A DNA stretch of 38,744 bases from an uncultured bacterium (GCA_903824855.1 CAIJYI010000036.1:1-38744), one strand, 5' to 3'. Shown: positions 22,181 through 30,882, numbered from the stretch's first letter. Translations and numbers: made by a program. Notes: generated by a model not told the origin, from the letters alone.

Positions 22181-24241
22181 TTAAACGCCTAATATTACAG
22201 GGAGAATAATCGGGCGTTTTGCGGTTTGCTGGAAAAGGAATCTTCCTAAAGTATCTGTTACGATAGTTTTAAGATAATCAAAGTTTAAGGGATTCATATT
22301 TTCTGAAGAATCTTCAATGGTTTTTTTGATGATATATCTGGATTGTCTGAGTAAGTCTTGAGATTCGCGAAGATATACAAAACCGCGGGAAAGAATATCA
22401 GGAGATTTTCTCAGTTTTCCTGTTGCGGTGTCAATTATTGCGACGACAATAAACATTCCGTCTTGCGCGAGTGCTTGTCGGTCTCTCATGACTACTTCTT
22501 GCATATCGCCGATGGAAAATCCGTCGACAAGAACAAGTCCCGAAACAACTCTTTCTTTAAGCGCAACGATTTTTTCTCCGCGTTCAATTTCAATCATCAT
22601 TCCGTTATCCGGCACAATAACATTTCCTTCTTTTACTCCGGCGGCGATAGCGAGATCGGCGTTTGAGCGAAGTTTGTAGTGGAATCCGTGAATCGGGATA
22701 AAGAATTTCTCTTGTACTTGGCGATGAATCCATCCGATTTCATCTCCATTTGCGTGACCTGACGCGTGGACTTCCGACATCTTGGAATGAATTATTTTGG
22801 CGCCTTGTCTGGAAAGATTGTCTTTTATTTTTTGTACGCCCATTTCATTTCCCGGGATGATAGAAGAGGAGAGAAGTACGGTATCATTTTTTGTAATTTT
22901 GAAACTCTTGTGAGTTTTGTTGGACATTCTCATGAGCGCGGCAAATTCCTCGCCTTGAGAGCCGGTAACAATCGCAACTATTTTACTGGCGGGGTATTGT
23001 TCCATCTGATCCGAGGAAATGATGGTGTCCTTATTTATTTTTAGAAGTCCGACTTCTTTTGCGACTTCGATATTTACCTTCATGCTACGACCTTCAATGA
23101 CAATTTTTTTGCCGAATTGTTCGCAGAGATTGATTATTTTTATGATGCGTTCTAATTGTGAAGCAAACGTACCGATAATAAGACGTCCTTTTGTGTTTCT
23201 GATTATTTCTTCGATGTTTTTGAGAACGACTTTTTCAGACAAAGAAAAACCGGGAGAGTCCGCATTCGTAGAATCTGAAAGAAGAAGAAGCGGTGGTTTC
23301 TTGCCAAATCGCGCAAATACATTTTCTTCTTCCTCCGTAGGAATACCCGCGTTATTATCAACGCGCAAGTCGCCGGTGTGAACGATATCGCCGTAAGGAG
23401 TTTCAATGATAATACCCATTGCATCAGGAATGGAATGGCTTACCGCAAAAAATTCAATATGTGTTTTTCCAACTTTTATTCTCTCGTTTTTTTCAACGAC
23501 GCGAATATCAAGAGTGGGGAAGTGCGGATATTCCAGCTGTCTTTTTTGAATAAGAACGGCAGTAAGATTTCTGGCGTAGATTGGCGGGTTTCCAATTTTA
23601 GGCATAATAAAGGAAATTCCTCCGATGTGATCCAAGTGTCCGTGGGTAATAAAGACGCCACGAATTTTTTCCTTCCTTTCTTCAAGGTATTTTGTATTTG
23701 GGAGAATAAAATCAACGCCGGGAGTATCCTCGTCATGGAATTGAAGTCCGATGTCTACAATGAAAATATCATCTTTGGTTTCAAAGACGGTCATATTCTT
23801 TCCGATTTCTTCAACTCCGCCCAAAGGAATGATACGAATGACATCTTCTCTTACTTCCGGAACTTTAGAATTTTTTGCCGGTGCAACATGGAGAGAAGTA
23901 GGGACCGGTCTTTTTCCCGGATTTCGAAGTCTTTTAACACCGCTTTTTTGGTGCCCTTTATCAAACGATTTCTTTTTCTCGGGAGTGCCGGAAGTCTGCG
24001 CTTTTGCGACGGGTGCTGCTAATGTCCACCCTTCATTCGGGTCTTGAAAGCGTCGGCGAGGAAAATTCCTTTGGCCTTCTTTGTTTGAAGGATTATTGGA
24101 TTGATCCCGTCTCATCGGTTCTCCGACGGAGGTTTTTGGCCGCCGTTTCATCGGTGGAATTTTTCTTGGAGGTAGACCTCCGTTTTTAGGTCTAAAACCA
24201 TTTTGGTTTCGGCCTTTATCTTCAGAATGTTCTTGCTGCAT
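22181..24241 (-). CDS. rnj: Ribonuclease J
   Basis: 686 aa. A long disordered basic N-terminal extension (~1-132, rich in Arg, Lys, Pro, Asn, Gly) precedes the standard core. Metallo-beta-lactamase domain: IRIIPLGGVEEIGKNM (~135-150), THGHLDHIGG zinc motif, VSHSIPDAMG and HTGDLRVD. The beta-CASP domain includes LIIGTFASQLERI and VTGSQGEEFAALMRM. HASGHAN and PIHGFHYKLR close the active site. RNase J is an endo- and 5'-3' exoribonuclease for mRNA decay and rRNA processing. The extension, about 130 aa longer than the usual ~555 aa enzyme, probably binds RNA or partners. No Shine-Dalgarno. Confidence 0.95.
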   Translation of the reverse strand: MQQEHSEDKGRNQNGFRPKNGGLPPRKIPPMKRRPKTSVGEPMRRDQSNNPSNKEGQRNFPRRRFQDPNEGWTLAAPVAKAQTSGTPEKKKSFDKGHQKSGVKRLRNPGKRPVPTSLHVAPAKNSKVPEVREDVIRIIPLGGVEEIGKNMTVFETKDDIFIVDIGLQFHDEDTPGVDFILPNTKYLEERKEKIRGVFITHGHLDHIGGISFIMPKIGNPPIYARNLTAVLIQKRQLEYPHFPTLDIRVVEKNERIKVGKTHIEFFAVSHSIPDAMGIIIETPYGDIVHTGDLRVDNNAGIPTEEEENVFARFGKKPPLLLLSDSTNADSPGFSLSEKVVLKNIEEIIRNTKGRLIIGTFASQLERIIKIINLCEQFGKKIVIEGRSMKVNIEVAKEVGLLKINKDTIISSDQMEQYPASKIVAIVTGSQGEEFAALMRMSNKTHKSFKITKNDTVLLSSSIIPGNEMGVQKIKDNLSRQGAKIIHSKMSEVHASGHANGDEIGWIHRQVQEKFFIPIHGFHYKLRSNADLAIAAGVKEGNVIVPDNGMMIEIERGEKIVALKERVVSGLVLVDGFSIGDMQEVVMRDRQALAQDGMFIVVAIIDTATGKLRKSPDILSRGFVYLRESQDLLRQSRYIIKKTIEDSSENMNPLNFDYLKTIVTDTLGRFLFQQTAKRPIILPVILGV

Positions 24242-24319
24242 AATTTTTTTTAATAAATATGAAATAGAAAATAGAAAATTATAATTGTTATTTTTCTATT
24301 TTAATATTGTTTATAGGGT

Positions 24320-26098
24320 TTATTTTTTTACGAAAATTGGCCAAACTTTTTGTGTTCGAGAATACCATTGATAGACATTTGCAAAACGGTCAGACAAAAC
24401 AGAAACACCGGAAAGATTCACCCCTTGTATATTTTGAGGTAAAACATAGATGAAATTTGGGCTATAGAGAAAAACGGCAGGGATATCGGAGTGGACTTCT
24501 GTGAGGAATTTTTGATATAAAGCCGAGCGTTTCTCAGGATCTGACTCTCCACGTACGTTTTCAAGTATTTTGTCGGCCGTAACATTAGCATATAAGGACA
24601 TATTAAGCCCAGGATTTAATCTCTGTGATGAGTGCCAATAGGCGTAGAGGTCCGGCTGTCGCCCGATTATTTCTCCCGATAAGAGGGCATCATATTCTCT
24701 AGGGCGAATTACCGCTTGCAATAAATCACCCTCCTCGTATGTTTTAATCGTGACCTTTGCTCCAATCTTTTCCCAGTTTTTCTTGAGGATTTCAGCCACC
24801 TTTTTCATCTCAGGATTGTTTGAAATTGATAGTGAGAATGACAGCGTCTGCGTTGCTTTTTTACTGCTGGTCTTTTCCATCACTAAGGTGGTGGGATTTA
24901 ATTTCCAGCCGTCATTTGCAAGAATTTTTTTTGCATTGGTGATTCTTGTTTGTATATTTTCGGTGTCAGAAGTGCCTTCATCGCTTAATACTCCCGGAGG
25001 AAGAGGTCCGTCAATTTTGGTCGCGTATCCGTAAAAGACATTATTTATAATTTCGTCTTTATCTGTTGCCATATCAAGAGCTTTTCTCACAGGTTTGTTT
25101 ACAAAAAGCGCCTGTTTGTTTTGATTGAAAAATACAGAAAAAATTCTCGGGAGCGGGGTTGATATAATCTGTGTGTTACTCCCTTTTATTTCTTCGGCAC
25201 TCACCGGAGAGAGCGCGGAAACAGAAGAGAATTCGCCGGCTTTATATCCCTCAACAAGTTTATTGTAACTCGTATAAAATTTAAAAACGATACTTCCCAA
25301 ATATGGTTTTCCAAGAGCAAAATGGTCGAAGGGGAGAAGGGTATATGACTCCGGAATTCCTGATGAATTTTGTTGAATATCAGAAATTACAAATGGCCCT
25401 GAACCTACTGGCTTAATATTATATGAGCTGAATACAAATTGTTCCGGCTCTAACCCACCCCAGATATGCTGAGGAAGTATTCCAACCGTGGTATTTTCCA
25501 GAAACGGAGCGTATGGCTGGTTTAATGTAAATTTGATTGTTTTTTCATCAATTTTTTCAACAGTAACACCATCCCATGCGCTTTTTTTCGGGCTTCGTAT
25601 TGCAGGGTCTTGGATGGTTTTAATTGTAAAGACGATGTCACTTGCCGTAATCGGTTTCCCATCGCTCCACTCCAGGCCGTCTTTTAAAATGAAAGTGTAT
25701 TCCTTATTATCCTCTGAAACGGAGAAGCTTTTTGCCATATCCGGATAAAGATTTCCATTTTTTCCTACTCTCATCAAACCGGAATAAACAAGTCCAATAA
25801 GATCCTTCTCTGACGTGGCATCAGGTAGAGAAAGTACCGGGTTTATAAATCTTGGGGTTGTTCCATCGACTCCTTCGACGAGCGTTCCTCCGTAAGCGGG
25901 GATGGTATCCATGAAGGACTGATTAATAAGTGTAAAAGTAACAAGACCGCTTAACAGGGCGACGAATGCCAAAAACCAGAAAAGCATTTTTTCTTTCCAT
26001 GAAAATGAGCGAATTGCAAGAGAAATTTTCGCCCGGAACGAATAAAATTGCGTTCTGTGCGCTCGTATTTTTTCTAAAATATTGATATTTTGATCCAC
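24320..26098 (-). CDS. Membrane-anchored peptide/oligopeptide-binding protein (SBP family 5)
   Basis: 592 aa from a GTG start. Basic cytoplasmic N-terminus, one membrane helix (~38-60), then the extracytoplasmic solute-binding fold of ABC peptide importers (DppA/OppA): GGTLVEGVDGTTPRFINPVLS at the start, FILKDGLEWSDGKPITASDIVFTI (family signature), PVGSGPFVI, and NKPVRKALDMATDK. Replacing the lipobox by a helix anchor is unusual for this family. No permease or ATPase gene lies nearby, so it is an orphan here; partners may be elsewhere, or it may only capture peptides or act as a chaperone. Start codon choice is uncertain. Confidence 0.88.
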   Translation of the reverse strand: MDQNINILEKIRAHRTQFYSFRAKISLAIRSFSWKEKMLFWFLAFVALLSGLVTFTLINQSFMDTIPAYGGTLVEGVDGTTPRFINPVLSLPDATSEKDLIGLVYSGLMRVGKNGNLYPDMAKSFSVSEDNKEYTFILKDGLEWSDGKPITASDIVFTIKTIQDPAIRSPKKSAWDGVTVEKIDEKTIKFTLNQPYAPFLENTTVGILPQHIWGGLEPEQFVFSSYNIKPVGSGPFVISDIQQNSSGIPESYTLLPFDHFALGKPYLGSIVFKFYTSYNKLVEGYKAGEFSSVSALSPVSAEEIKGSNTQIISTPLPRIFSVFFNQNKQALFVNKPVRKALDMATDKDEIINNVFYGYATKIDGPLPPGVLSDEGTSDTENIQTRITNAKKILANDGWKLNPTTLVMEKTSSKKATQTLSFSLSISNNPEMKKVAEILKKNWEKIGAKVTIKTYEEGDLLQAVIRPREYDALLSGEIIGRQPDLYAYWHSSQRLNPGLNMSLYANVTADKILENVRGESDPEKRSALYQKFLTEVHSDIPAVFLYSPNFIYVLPQNIQGVNLSGVSVLSDRFANVYQWYSRTQKVWPIFVKK

Positions 26099-26258
26099 AA
26101 AAATATGAAGAGAAATCGCATATTTGACGGGTTATTTCGAAATTGTCGGTTTTCGAGTTTGGTTTCGTTTAGCAACTATGCCAAAATGACAATATAATGG
26201 AACTCCCGTGCCGAGAGCGAAAAACTCTATAAGTTATAGCTTGTTTTAAAAAATGAGA

Positions 26259-26495
26259 TTATTTAGGGGAGATTACCAGAGCGGCAAGGGCTGAAATAGC
26301 GAAAAGGACGGCTACGGCAATAGTCATGTAAAAAAGGATTTTTTCTGCGCCTCTTCTTGTGTAAACGCTTGCGCTGTCAGAACCGCCGAAAGCGCTTCCG
26401 AGACTTGCGTCACTTCTTTGAAGGAGGATGAGTATGGTCATAACGACAGACAATACGATCTGGATCCAAGGTAAAATGTTGGCAATAAAATTCAT
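26259..26495 (-). CDS. secG: Preprotein translocase subunit SecG
   Basis: 78 aa from the ATG at 26495; longer upstream frames are rejected because the TATAAT box lies 7 bases before this ATG and SecG is normally ~75 aa. Two membrane helices (~5-24 and ~53-73) flank the conserved loop LLQRSDASLGSAFGGSDS, containing the family's L-L-Q-x-G-x-G-L-G-x-x-F-G-G pattern. It assists SecYEG export, in keeping with the many exported proteins encoded around it. Confidence 0.93.
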   Translation of the reverse strand: MNFIANILPWIQIVLSVVMTILILLQRSDASLGSAFGGSDSASVYTRRGAEKILFYMTIAVAVLFAISALAALVISPK

Positions 26496-26502
26496 TACTG
26501 TC

Positions 26503-26530
26503 ATTATAGCAATTTTCAAAAAGAAAGCAA
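26503..26530 (-). promoter_or_regulatory. Promoter of secG, leaderless type
   Basis: Minus strand TTGCTT (26530-26525), 16-base spacer, TATAAT (26508-26503), then 7 bases to the ATG. No Shine-Dalgarno. Confidence 0.75.
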
Positions 26531-26555
26531 GGGGGGCGGGAAGAAACCCGAACCA

Positions 26556-26585
26556 ATAAAAAAGCCGACTCAAATTTGAGTCGGC
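26556..26585 (-). terminator. Intrinsic terminator of the 121-aa gene
   Basis: Perfect palindrome GCCGACTCAAA / TTTGAGTCGGC, with a T-run on the minus strand directly after. It lies just past the stop at 26593. Confidence 0.88.
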
Positions 26586-26592
26586 GGACTTT

Positions 26593-26958
26593 TTAATAAA
26601 TGAAGTGAAGAAGAATGAGAACGACAATAGCTATTGCGGTAATTATGACTGTCGTAAGAAATTGTTTTGTACTATCTCTGTCGAAATCTTCGAGCTCTTC
26701 TTGCGATTCAAAATCATCGGATGATTTACTTTTTTTATTAGGGTTATCAAGGGAACTATGAAAGTGTAAATCTGAAAGCGCCTCGTAAGCCTTCTTCGAA
26801 TTTTGGAGTTCTGCCTTCAATTTATCGATTTCCCTTTGTTTATAATAGAGAGCATCTTCTCTTTCTATCGCTAACCGCGAGTCTAACCTCCATCGCGCAC
26901 TTTCATCTTCCCAAAAAAAGCGTGGTATTTCTTTTGTTTTTAGGCAATTCGATTTCAT
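26593..26958 (-). CDS. Tail-anchored coiled-coil protein (121 aa)
   Basis: Residues ~25-65 are a charged helix with heptad character (REDALYYKQREIDKLKAELQ), predicted coiled coil. A Ser/Asp-rich linker with DFESQEELEDFD follows, then one C-terminal membrane helix (~101-120, FLTTVIITAIAIVVLILLHF). The bulk should be cytoplasmic. AGGA precedes the ATG weakly. Unknown family; its position between secG and another tail-anchored gene hints at an envelope role only. Confidence 0.6.
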   Translation of the reverse strand: MKSNCLKTKEIPRFFWEDESARWRLDSRLAIEREDALYYKQREIDKLKAELQNSKKAYEALSDLHFHSSLDNPNKKSKSSDDFESQEELEDFDRDSTKQFLTTVIITAIAIVVLILLHFIY

Positions 26959-26994
26959 TTTTATTCCTAAATTATTGGGTTTTCTAATATAAAA

Positions 26995-27204
26995 TTAGGC
27001 AATAATATGAAAGAGCCATACTAAAGCAATAACACTAATAATGGCAAATCCTCGGCCAATCAGACGCGGGAGAGTCTTTTTTTGATTTACATTGAGGATT
27101 GGTTTTTTTGCTGAATTTTTTATTTCAGAATTTTCCACAATACTTTTGTTGTAAAACTTTTTCGCTTTGAGTAGTTTGTTTCTCTTCATGCTTCTTCGTG
27201 ACAT
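26995..27204 (-). CDS. Small basic tail-anchored protein (69 aa)
   Basis: Starts MSRRSMKRNKLLKAKKF with AAGGAG before the ATG. Residues 1-47 are very basic; residues ~50-68 form one hydrophobic helix at the C-terminus (RGFAIISVIALVWLFHIIA). Probably a cytoplasmic basic domain held on the membrane. It has the same tail-anchor layout as the 26593 product but no clear sequence similarity to it. Function unknown. Confidence 0.55.
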   Translation of the reverse strand: MSRRSMKRNKLLKAKKFYNKSIVENSEIKNSAKKPILNVNQKKTLPRLIGRGFAIISVIALVWLFHIIA

Positions 27205-27273
27205 TTTCTTCTCCTTTTGTGAATGTACAACTCCTGATTGTTTATAACATGATTATAATTAGATGTCTAGATA

Positions 27274-27307
27274 CAAAAAAAATAACGACGGTTGTTCCGT
27301 CGTTATT
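27274..27307. terminator. Intrinsic terminator of the DUF1003-like gene
   Basis: Perfect 11-bp stem AATAACGACGG / CCGTCGTTATT with a TTGTT loop. A long T-run on the minus strand fits the gene ending at 27323. Confidence 0.9.
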
Positions 27308-27322
27308 CTTGAATTATGAATC

Positions 27323-27916
27323 TTAAATCTTTGTGTCGGTACTTCTTCTTCCCGTATCTTGAGATTTCATTTTTTCAATTTCAACAATAATAGATTGAAG
27401 AGTCGTTTCCATTTTCTGCAGAGATTTGTTTCTTTCCGAACGGTATACTTCTTCCTTTTTTTCATCCTCTTCCATATCATCGCTAATCTCATCAAAGTCC
27501 TTTCCCAGTTCCTCAACATCTTCTTGGATTTCGCTGATATCCTCGCTAATCTCGTCAAAGTCTTCGCCGAGTTCTTCAACGTCTTCGTGGATGTCTTCGA
27601 TATCTTCGGAGATTTCTTCGATTTCCTCTCTGACCTCGTGGAGTTTTTCTTCCTGTCTATTAATAGTAATTTGAATAAAGATGGCAAGATAAATCGCTTC
27701 AAGGGAAACGACCGTCGTCAATATAAGAAGAATTTGATCAAAAGGAACGCCGAATTGATGCATAACAAAAATACCAATAAAAAAAATCGTATGAACAAAA
27801 AGGGAAGCGGGTGTTCCAATCCATCTCGTCATTTTTGTTGATAAAGTTTCCGGTAGTATTACTTGCGGAGTTTCCCTTTTATCGTCTTTTTTTACGTCTT
27901 TGTTTTTTTCTTTCAT
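27323..27916 (-). CDS. DUF1003-like membrane protein with repetitive coiled coil
   Basis: 197 aa from the ATG at 27916 (a GTG five codons upstream is also possible). A basic N-terminus leads to two hydrophobic helices (~35-55 and ~60-84) in a DUF1003-like arrangement ending SLEAIYLAIFIQITINRQ. A long acidic coiled coil follows (~88-155), built partly from a 21-residue unit (EDVEELGEDFDEISEDI / EDVEELGKDFDEISDDM), which also shows at DNA level as a 63-base period (CGCTAATCTC at 27481 and 27544). The tail (~170-197) is more mixed. Role unknown; assembly through the coiled coil is likely. Confidence 0.72.
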   Translation of the reverse strand: MKEKNKDVKKDDKRETPQVILPETLSTKMTRWIGTPASLFVHTIFFIGIFVMHQFGVPFDQILLILTTVVSLEAIYLAIFIQITINRQEEKLHEVREEIEEISEDIEDIHEDVEELGEDFDEISEDISEIQEDVEELGKDFDEISDDMEEDEKKEEVYRSERNKSLQKMETTLQSIIVEIEKMKSQDTGRRSTDTKI

Positions 27917-27983
27917 AATGACACGTGACACACCATAAGAATTAATTTCCCATTGTGTATCAAATTATAATAAAAGCGATTTT

Positions 27984-30065
27984 TTAATCCGCAACAATTC
28001 CAAAATCTAAGAGTCTTTCCGGAACATTTGCGTGGAGGAGTTTTACATTAAGTATATCTCCGAGAGCGTATTTCTTTTTCTTGTGTTTTCCGATCAAGCA
28101 ATAATTTTTCTGATCAAGAATATAGAAGTCATCGGAGAGGTCTCTCATCCGTATCAGTCCTTCAGATTTGGTTTCTTTTTCTTCAACATAAATACCCCAG
28201 TCGGTAACACCGGTTATCGTGGCGGTCATTTCTTCTCCGACGTGGCGTTGCATATATTCAACCTGTTTCCATTTTATGGAAGCACGTTCAGCATCGGTAG
28301 CAAAAATTTCGCGCTCTGTAGCGTAAACGAGCATCGCTTCATAATCATGCCAGGCCTCATCCGGAATCTCAACGTTATTGAGATGTGCAAAAAGTAGGCG
28401 ATGAGAAAGGATATCGGGGTACCGGCGAATAGGGGAAGTGAAATGGGTATAATACTCAAAACCGAGTCCGTAATGTCCGATATTTTTGGTCGAATAAATG
28501 GCTTTCGACATGGTTCGGAGTGCTGAGGTGTGGACTATATTTTGAAATGGTCCGCCTTCTGTCTTAGCGAGAATATCATTGAGTTCTTTTGTGGAAACAC
28601 TACCGTCTTCTTTGATATGAAGTTCATAACCGAGCGTCTTCAAAAATACGGCAAGAGTACGGAGGCGTTCTTTGTCGGGTTCATTATGAATTCTGTACAC
28701 AAAGAGTTTTTCTTCTTCTTTTCCAATTCTTGCTATGTATTCAGCAACTTTTTTATTCGCAAGAAGCATGAATTCTTCTACGAGCTTATTCGAATCTTTT
28801 CTTTGTTTTTTGACGATTTTGATAGGGAACCCTGTTTCGTCTAGGAGGATTTTTATTTCATCTTGCTCAAAAGAAATTGCACCGTCCTTATATCTTGCTA
28901 TCGACATATTCTTCGCGATAGCGTTCATGATAAGAAGCTCTTTTTCGCAATCTCCATGTCCTGTTTCCAAAACCTCCTGTGCTTCTTCGTAGGAAAATCG
29001 TCTATCGGAATGAATAACGGTTTTTCCAAACCATTGTTTTTTTATGTTGACGGCATTGCCTTCCATTACCGCATCCTTATCAATAGTGAAAATAGCGGAA
29101 AAAGCGAGGCGGTCTTCGTCCGGTTTTAAGCTACAGAGATCATTTGAAAGTCGTTCGGGTAGCATCGGAATGCATCGGTCGACAAGATACACTGAGGTTC
29201 CGCGATATCTGGCTTCTTTATCAAGCGCTGTTCCGGGGGTAACAAAATGGGAAACATCGGCAATATGAATACCTATTTCAAAGTCACCATTTTTAAGTTC
29301 TTCAAAAGAGAGAGCGTCGTCGAAGTCTTTGGCATCAAAAGGGTCTATCGTAAAAGTTTTGACGGTCCTCATGTCTCTTCTTTTTGCAACCTCTTCTTCG
29401 GTAATTTTTCCGCTAACGACTTCTGCGCTCGCTAAAACTTCGGGCGAAAAAGTAGACTGAAAACCTTTCTCTAAAACGATGGCCTCCATTTCTGTTTCGT
29501 GGTCTCCCGGGAGTCCGAGGACTTTAAGCACTTCTCCGGAAGGGTTTTTCTTCGGGTCAGTCCATGAAATTATGCGTGCAAAAACTTTTTGTCCGTCTTT
29601 TGCATCCATCGATTTTTCATTCGCAATATAAATATCCGTATACATGTGACGATCATCAGCGATAAGAAATACAAGATTTCCTTTTCGTTCAATTTTTCCA
29701 ATGAAGGTCATTTTGTGCCTCATCAGAATTTCCGTAACCTCGCCCGTTTGTCTTTCTCCTTCTTTTTCAGGATGAAGAAAAACTCGAACGCGATCTCCGT
29801 GAAGGGCCGTATTGAGAAATCTCTGCGCAATTTCGATATCTTCATCTTCTGAATCTTGCACACGAACGTATCCGGTACCTTTTGCAGTAATAGTGATGGA
29901 ACCTTCCTTGAAGTGTGAATCATTTGGTCCGGAAGAATTTGGAATGCCTGCCGGAATTTTTTGAACGGGGGAAGGGGGTAAATATGGTTTAAGAGCTTCC
30001 TTTTTTATCAAGGGAATTTTTGGCTCCTTTTTCGTTTTTTTCTTGTTGTATATCTCTTTTTTCAT
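27984..30065 (-). CDS. rnr: Ribonuclease R (RNB family 3'-5' exoribonuclease)
   Basis: 693 aa from the ATG at 30065. Six more codons are open upstream, but the -10 box lies 6 bases before this ATG. Lys-rich N-terminus (~1-60), cold-shock OB domains (~60-215), RNB catalytic domain with the metal-binding Asp cluster FTIDPFDAKDFDDALS, GIHIADVSHFV, and RCIPMLPERLSNDLCSL. Further on come HFTSPIRRYPDI and a C-terminal S1 domain (ATITGVTDWGIYVEE) with a basic patch. It degrades structured RNA processively. It completes, with RNase J on the same strand, the two exoribonucleases of opposite polarity. Confidence 0.95.
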   Translation of the reverse strand: MKKEIYNKKKTKKEPKIPLIKKEALKPYLPPSPVQKIPAGIPNSSGPNDSHFKEGSITITAKGTGYVRVQDSEDEDIEIAQRFLNTALHGDRVRVFLHPEKEGERQTGEVTEILMRHKMTFIGKIERKGNLVFLIADDRHMYTDIYIANEKSMDAKDGQKVFARIISWTDPKKNPSGEVLKVLGLPGDHETEMEAIVLEKGFQSTFSPEVLASAEVVSGKITEEEVAKRRDMRTVKTFTIDPFDAKDFDDALSFEELKNGDFEIGIHIADVSHFVTPGTALDKEARYRGTSVYLVDRCIPMLPERLSNDLCSLKPDEDRLAFSAIFTIDKDAVMEGNAVNIKKQWFGKTVIHSDRRFSYEEAQEVLETGHGDCEKELLIMNAIAKNMSIARYKDGAISFEQDEIKILLDETGFPIKIVKKQRKDSNKLVEEFMLLANKKVAEYIARIGKEEEKLFVYRIHNEPDKERLRTLAVFLKTLGYELHIKEDGSVSTKELNDILAKTEGGPFQNIVHTSALRTMSKAIYSTKNIGHYGLGFEYYTHFTSPIRRYPDILSHRLLFAHLNNVEIPDEAWHDYEAMLVYATEREIFATDAERASIKWKQVEYMQRHVGEEMTATITGVTDWGIYVEEKETKSEGLIRMRDLSDDFYILDQKNYCLIGKHKKKKYALGDILNVKLLHANVPERLLDFGIVAD

Positions 30066-30071
30066 GAATAT

Positions 30072-30077
30072 AGAATA
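30072..30077 (-). promoter_or_regulatory. -10 box of rnr, leaderless type
   Basis: TATTCT with extended TGT, 6 bases before the ATG. No Shine-Dalgarno; weak -35. Confidence 0.5.
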
Positions 30078-30157
30078 ACACAATGTTAATCAAAGGTATA
30101 GAGCAAAAAATATTATCCACAGAGCATCTTCTCCCCGTAATATTTTCGATGTATACT

Positions 30158-30300
30158 GAATGAAGAAATGTCCTTTCACCATTTCTCTTTCTTAAGGAAG
30201 AGAAAATTAAAGTTGTTTTTTGCAATCTGGGCGTGAATTCGTTTGGAACAAAGCAATTAACACGATCAAAAAACAGAGATAGAATTATCTCTGTTTTTTG
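30158..30300 (+). ncRNA. Candidate small RNA between rnr and the lipoprotein gene
   Basis: The 284-base gap between rnr and the 30350 gene has a plus-strand TATACT (30152-30157), an internal hairpin (TCTCTT..AAGAGA, ~30183-30203), an ATTGC/GCAAT pairing (~30220/30252), and a strong terminator stem AAAAAACAGAGAT / ATCTCTGTTTTTT (30268-30299). No protein gene on the plus strand explains a terminator here. The -35 is weak, and the terminator could instead be a second stop for the minus-strand lipoprotein gene. No known RNA family recognised. Confidence 0.3.
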
Positions 30301-30308
30301 TATGGACA

Positions 30309-30341
30309 TAAAAAAACGGAAGTACAATAAAGTACTTCCGT
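30309..30341 (-). terminator. Intrinsic terminator of the lipoprotein gene
   Basis: 10-bp stem ACGGAAGTAC / GTACTTCCGT with an AATAAA loop and, on the minus strand, a run of seven T. Confidence 0.88.
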
Positions 30342-30349
30342 GTGTTTTC

Positions 30350-30829
30350 TTATTTTTCTGCTTCAATACCGAAGAATCCTTGAAAAGCTCTTTTTTCGGA
30401 ATCGGCTAGGTGATTAACTTTAATCGCGCACTCCCTTGCAAACATGGTATTTCTTGTTTTGTCAATTTGCGCACGAGTATATTGGGCATATTCGATGAGG
30501 ACACCATTACTGTCACGGCTCCATAATTCAGCATACAATTGACCATCCTTAATCCCTAACCTTTGTGTTTGAGAACGCTTTGAATAGTTCGTTGCGTAAG
30601 TCATGACCTCTTTCTTATCAGCTCGGATGCTTATAATACAGGAATCATTCGATAAATAGGTCGGATAATTCTTAATGAAATAGAATGGAGTATGTGCAAT
30701 ATCATAGATTGCCGGATAATTTGAACCGTTTATGTATTTGTGAGTACTCCATGTCTGATTCGGGTGTGTTTGGCAGGCAGATAACACAAGAATAAACAAT
30801 ATCACTGTGATTTTCTTTAAAATAGACAT
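30350..30829 (-). CDS. Predicted lipoprotein (159 aa)
   Basis: Signal peptide with a good lipobox (VLSAC, Cys19) after a Lys-containing start and a hydrophobic core (ITVILFILV). The mature part starts QTHPNQTW and has two more Cys (NDSCII, ARECAI). No known domain recognised. GAGGAGG precedes the ATG, and the promoter is perfect consensus, so expression should be strong. It should be anchored on the outer face of the membrane. Confidence 0.72.
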   Translation of the reverse strand: MSILKKITVILFILVLSACQTHPNQTWSTHKYINGSNYPAIYDIAHTPFYFIKNYPTYLSNDSCIISIRADKKEVMTYATNYSKRSQTQRLGIKDGQLYAELWSRDSNGVLIEYAQYTRAQIDKTRNTMFARECAIKVNHLADSEKRAFQGFFGIEAEK

Positions 30830-30882
30830 AAGTCCTCCTCGGACAAAACTTTGTGAAAATTGAATGAACTTTATTTGCGAAT

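Noticed and set aside
26099-26258. Possible tRNA or small RNA between secG and the peptide-binding protein gene
   Set aside because: A TATAAT at 26193 and a weak AAGTTATAGCTT stem are present, but there is no cloverleaf, no good -35 and no T-run terminator.
27975-30083. Many plus-strand frames opposite RNase R, and similar ones opposite RNase J
   Set aside because: They show no start signals, no recognisable domains and Phe/Ser-rich composition typical of antisense shadows of long real genes.
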